Source: Chloroflexota bacterium
Lineage (GTDB): Bacteria > Chloroflexota > Anaerolineae > Thermoflexales > Thermoflexaceae
Length of the DNA: 7,980 nucleotides
Direction of reading: 5' to 3'
Assembly (NCBI GenBank): GCA_030550075.1
Contig: JAUQQB010000121.1
Span: forward strand, 1 to 7,980
The notes below the pieces were generated by a model, which saw only the letters and a list, made by a program, of their open reading frames with translations, did not search any database and was not told the origin of the DNA. How positions within the stretch are numbered: position 1 is the stretch's first letter; every line of letters begins with the position of its first letter. Of this stretch, positions 5,501 through 7,980 are shown one piece after another. A program made the position numbers and the translations under genes.

Positions 5501-6143
5501 GGCGTTTCCTCCTGCGTTGCTGTTGGTTGGTTCCGATCCCACGACGTAGAAACTCGATGAACTGATCGGCCACCCCCAAGAGGCGCTCATCGTATTCGGA
5601 AGCCACGTGCTCGGTGTAATACTCCACGACCAGGTTGTTCAGGGAGGCCACCAGAAAAGCCATCAGGCGGACGTCCAGATCATCCCGCACCTCGCCACGG
5701 CGGATGGCTTCCCGGATCATTCGCTCGAAGATTTCCTGAGCGATGGCCATGCCGCGCGCCAGGGCTTCCTGGTAGATGGGGGAGTTCCGGCTGGCGAGGA
5801 GCTGACGTCCGATTTGAATATACAGAGGGTGCTCCTGAGCGAAGCGGATGCCAGCGACGTAGAGTTTGTGCAACATGGTGAAGAAGTCCTCCCGGCCCGC
5901 GCGCTCCAGAACCGGGCGCAGATAGCTCAATTTCTCTTCCCCAATGATCTGCAGCACATAGAGCAGGAGATCCTTCTTGTTCTCGAAATACTGATAGAAG
6001 CTTCCCTTGGCGATCCCGGCGCGCTTCACGATCCGGTTCACGCTGACGCGGGGGAAGGGATGGGCAGCGAATTCCTCCATCGCCACCCGGAGGATAAGCT
6101 TCCGTTTCTCCTCCGGCAGATTGAAGAAGGTCGCTCGGGGCAT
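5487..6143 (-). CDS. TetR/AcrR-family transcriptional regulator of the ABC operon
   Basis: A 218-residue regulator. The N-terminal helix-turn-helix is VSVNRIVKRAGIAKGSFYQYFENKKDLL (about 33-60), with the GSFYQYF recognition-helix signature of the family. The remaining all-helical part would bind a ligand and dimerise. The C-terminus ends in a basic tail rich in R, K and H. I choose the ATG at 6143 (MPRATFF) over 6158 because GGAG lies eight bases upstream and relatives commonly start with MPxxTF. The 6158 ATG borders the operator. It is the first gene of the operon, and its stop lies inside the ATPase gene. With the double operator just upstream it very likely represses its own operon until an inducer, perhaps the exported compound, binds. 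The ligand is unknown. Confidence 0.92.
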   Translation of the reverse strand: MPRATFFNLPEEKRKLILRVAMEEFAAHPFPRVSVNRIVKRAGIAKGSFYQYFENKKDLLLYVLQIIGEEKLSYLRPVLERAGREDFFTMLHKLYVAGIRFAQEHPLYIQIGRQLLASRNSPIYQEALARGMAIAQEIFERMIREAIRRGEVRDDLDVRLMAFLVASLNNLVVEYYTEHVASEYDERLLGVADQFIEFLRRGIGTNQQQRRRKRHEHH

Positions 6144-6158
6144 GGGACTCGCTCCCAT
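6142..6158 (-). promoter_or_regulatory. Hairpin joining the two candidate tetR start codons
   Basis: In the leftward transcript AUGGGA (6158-6153) pairs with UCCCAU (6147-6142) around GCGAG. Both candidate AUGs and part of the GGAG ribosome binding site would lie in the stem. It is a short 6-bp structure, so an effect on translation is possible but unproven. Confidence 0.45.
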
Positions 6159-6190
6159 ATGACCATCCGGTCATATGACCAGCCGGTCAT
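6159..6190. promoter_or_regulatory. Double TetR-type operator
   Basis: Two palindromes abut exactly: ATGACCATCCGGTCAT (6159-6174) and ATGACCAGCCGGTCAT (6175-6190). Each has perfect 6-bp arms around a four-base centre, and they differ at one base. The pair covers the expected transcription start just below the -10 box at 6191-6196 and runs up to the tetR leader. This is the position and symmetry expected for a TetR-family dimer site, and two sites with 16-bp spacing suggest two dimers binding together. Binding by the adjacent TetR is inferred from location. Confidence 0.88.
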
Positions 6191-6219
6191 ATTTTACTCC
6201 CGGAGGGAAGGAGAGGCAA
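6191..6219 (-). promoter_or_regulatory. Sigma-70-like promoter of the tetR-ABC operon
   Basis: On the - strand TTGCCT (6219-6214) and TAAAAT (6196-6191) are separated by exactly 17 bases. They match the -35 and -10 consensus in four and five of six positions. Transcription would begin near 6184, inside the second operator palindrome, so a bound repressor would block initiation. Confidence 0.72.
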
Positions 6220-6243
6220 AAAGCGGGGGGCTACGAGGACTCC

Positions 6244-6265
6244 ATGGATCGGACTCGCGATCCAT
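6244..6265. other. 8-bp palindrome between the glycosyltransferase end and the tetR promoter
   Basis: ATGGATCG (6244-6251) pairs with CGATCCAT (6258-6265) around GACTCG. It lies about 70 bases past the stop of the leftward membrane gene and upstream of the tetR promoter. There is no T-tract on the - strand. It could be a weak terminator or a protein site; nothing else is seen in 6220-6336. Confidence 0.45.
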
Positions 6266-6336
6266 CCCTCAGGAGGGTTTTGGAGGACGTGGGAAGCGGC
6301 CGAGGGCGACTCCCGCCATTTTCCTCTAGCCAAGAG

Positions 6337-7980
6337 TCATGGATCGCTTCGATTTCGAAACAACCAATCATAGCTCCAGGATACGTAGGGAGGGAAGATC
6401 CACACCGGACGCCGGACCACAACCCGCCCGGCGTATCGGATCTCCACCCATCGCAGCGCGGGCCGGCCTCCCCTTTGCGCCGGACTGGTCCAGACCTCCG
6501 TCACCCAGCCGGATCGAAAGACCGCCCCTTGCGGAACGGGATAGAGTCGTTGAAGCGGACGGGAACCTTCCGGGGCGATCAGGGCGACGTCCCATGCCGC
6601 GAATGGCGTGGGCTCTCGAGCCCGCCATGAAACCTGAACCCACACCCGAGTCCCTTCCGGGACGGGAGCAATCCATATCTCCGGCGGTTGCAGCTCGATG
6701 GAGCTGAAGGATCGGGTTCCCCGGCGGACCGGCTTCGGAGCCGCGTGGATCTCGATCCATCCAAGGGTCAGCACATCTCCTCCTCCGGCCAGGGGAAGCC
6801 GGGGGAAGCCCGGAGTCCCCGTCTCATACCAGCCGATGCTCACCCGATAGCGCCCCGGGGGCACAAAGTGCGGAATGAGAAGGCTCCGCCCGATCTCGTA
6901 AACCGAACCCGGAACCCAGCGATCCGTCGGAGGATCCGGCTCAGCGTCCCAGTTGGCCCAGAGCCGGCCTTCCTCATCCACCAGGTGCACGAAGAGGGTC
7001 CACCGCCGATCCAGCTGCTGATCCGTGGAGAGCCTCAAGGACCATTGCACGGAATGGCCCGGCTCGACGGCCTCCTGCGTCCAGCCCACCTCACGCAGCT
7101 CGATCCCATTGGTCCATCGGGCTCCGAAACCCATCCATCGGACCACAGGGACCTTACGGACCAGATGGAACACACTGGCCCCATATTCAGGGATCGGGTG
7201 GGGAAACTCCGCCTGGAAATCGATCAGGTGAGTGGCCTGCAGGCTCTGGAGCCAGCCTTCCCAATCCGCCCGATAAATGGTGACCCCGATGAACCAGAAA
7301 GAGGGAGATCGATCGATCACCTGAGCACGTTGCAATGGATCCGACCACTCATAGTTCAAGAAACCGGATCGCCCGTCCCACAGCATGTGCCAGCGAGCCT
7401 GGACCAGCCTGGGCTCCGAAGTCACCAAAGCGGCCAAAGGCTTAAACATTCTTTCGTTCTCCTCGTTCTCCAGGCCCAGCGGAATGGCTGTCAACACCGG
7501 GAAGCTGGTGAGCCCTATGAGGCCGGGCAGGACCCATAGGGAGAAGGTCCATTTCCATCGAGCCCGAAGCATGATGGCCGCGATGAGGGTAAGCAGCGGG
7601 ACTACAGACATGGCGAAGTAACGGGCGGCGAAGAAGGGCCATCGAAGGGCCAGCATGGCGCCGACCCCAGGAGGGAGCAGCGCTATCGCCACCCAATCCC
7701 CCCAGCCTCGGAGCCTTCCAGATCGGCGGGGAACGAGGAGGCCAAACCCCAGGAGCACCCCTGCCGCCAGGGCGATGGCCTGCGCCAGCCGCCCATCCGC
7801 CAGGGGGCCGACCAGGAGGTTGGCCCAGAGGTGCCCCAGGACGGCCCAGGGCATCGGGCGCACCGGAATGGCCGAGAGTTGCCGAACTGTGTGCTCCAGG
7901 CTGCCTGCATAAGCCTGAGCAAACCACCCGCCGAAGGCGGCCATAAACGGGAGGGAGGCCAGGGCACTCTCAATCCATCC
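6337..7980 (-). CDS. Glycosyltransferase-39-like membrane protein, C-terminal part (N-terminus beyond window)
   Basis: The frame is open to the window edge and codes for 547 residues here, so the ATG at 7944 is internal. The first 170 or so residues hold about four hydrophobic helices separated by short loops. One is the RYFAMSVVPLLTLIAAIML stretch, which resembles the late helices of polyprenyl-phosphate-sugar-using (GT39/PMT-type) membrane transferases. The catalytic first extracellular loop would lie in the missing part. After the helices comes a long extracytoplasmic region. A mixed segment (WHMLWDGRSGFLNYEWSDP onward) leads to a beta-rich domain with WTLFVHLVDEEGRLWANWD and VPPGRYRVSIGWYE, then another beta-rich stretch to the C-terminus. 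Such tails occur in large membrane transferases of Chloroflexota; that comparison is from memory. It would act at the membrane in cell-surface glycosylation. It reads toward the tetR operon, but that operon has its own promoter, so functional linkage is not implied. Confidence 0.7.
   Translation of the reverse strand, partial: GWIESALASLPFMAAFGGWFAQAYAGSLEHTVRQLSAIPVRPMPWAVLGHLWANLLVGPLADGRLAQAIALAAGVLLGFGLLVPRRSGRLRGWGDWVAIALLPPGVGAMLALRWPFFAARYFAMSVVPLLTLIAAIMLRARWKWTFSLWVLPGLIGLTSFPVLTAIPLGLENEENERMFKPLAALVTSEPRLVQARWHMLWDGRSGFLNYEWSDPLQRAQVIDRSPSFWFIGVTIYRADWEGWLQSLQATHLIDFQAEFPHPIPEYGASVFHLVRKVPVVRWMGFGARWTNGIELREVGWTQEAVEPGHSVQWSLRLSTDQQLDRRWTLFVHLVDEEGRLWANWDAEPDPPTDRWVPGSVYEIGRSLLIPHFVPPGRYRVSIGWYETGTPGFPRLPLAGGGDVLTLGWIEIHAAPKPVRRGTRSFSSIELQPPEIWIAPVPEGTRVWVQVSWRAREPTPFAAWDVALIAPEGSRPLQRLYPVPQGAVFRSGWVTEVWTSPAQRGGRPALRWVEIRYAGRVVVRRPVWIFPPYVSWSYDWLFRNRSDP

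Noticed and set aside
5501..5590. An N-terminal extension of 30 residues on the ABC ATPase
   Set aside because: It is read from tetR coding sequence in another frame. The ribosome binding site and the family's usual N-terminus both point to the ATG at 5500.
5607..7539. Rightward open frames of 240 and 283 codons (5607-6329 and 6688-7539)
   Set aside because: They are antisense shadows of the tetR gene and of the membrane glycosyltransferase. The real strand carries clear family motifs.

Overview
The window reads as ordinary chromosomal DNA from a GC-rich bacterium, most likely a thermophilic member of the Chloroflexota. This placement is an inference. It rests on the style of the membrane glycosyltransferase with a beta-rich C-terminal extension, the tetR plus ABC-2 operon, and the GC-rich codon use. 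No rRNA, tRNA or marker gene is present to confirm it.

Left part (1-2997): a SAM-dependent methyltransferase runs leftward (98-742). A stretch of about 550 bases without a gene follows (743-1294). It is full of decayed repeats: a diverged direct repeat pair, a MITE-like inverted-repeat unit with a 20-bp inner palindrome, and a C-rich/G-quadruplex tract. Next is the C-terminal remnant of an IS481/IS3-type transposase (to 1732), then an intact spermidine-synthase-family aminopropyltransferase (1823-2707, rightward). Downstream of it lie three hairpins, one of which looks like an intrinsic terminator. A 24-base sequence at 14-37 recurs perfectly, in reverse orientation, at 2833-2856, so the whole methyltransferase-to-speE segment is bracketed by an inverted repeat.

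Middle part (2998-6219): a compact leftward operon, tetR - ABC ATPase - permease - permease. The cistrons overlap by 14 bp and 4 bp and then lie 17 bp apart. It has a readable sigma-70-like promoter and a double operator of two abutting 16-bp palindromes, placed where transcription should start. The simplest reading is an autoregulated ABC-2 exporter, with the TetR protein sensing a compound that the pump exports. The substrate cannot be read from the sequence.

Right part (6337-7980): the C-terminal 547 residues of a multi-spanning glycosyltransferase-39-like protein, leftward, with its N-terminus beyond the window.

No convincing new multi-gene system is visible. The points most worth a second look are the dispersed hairpin/repeat family, the MITE-like unit, the transposase relic, the tandem TetR operator with a start-codon hairpin behind it, and the altered active-site loop of the aminopropyltransferase.
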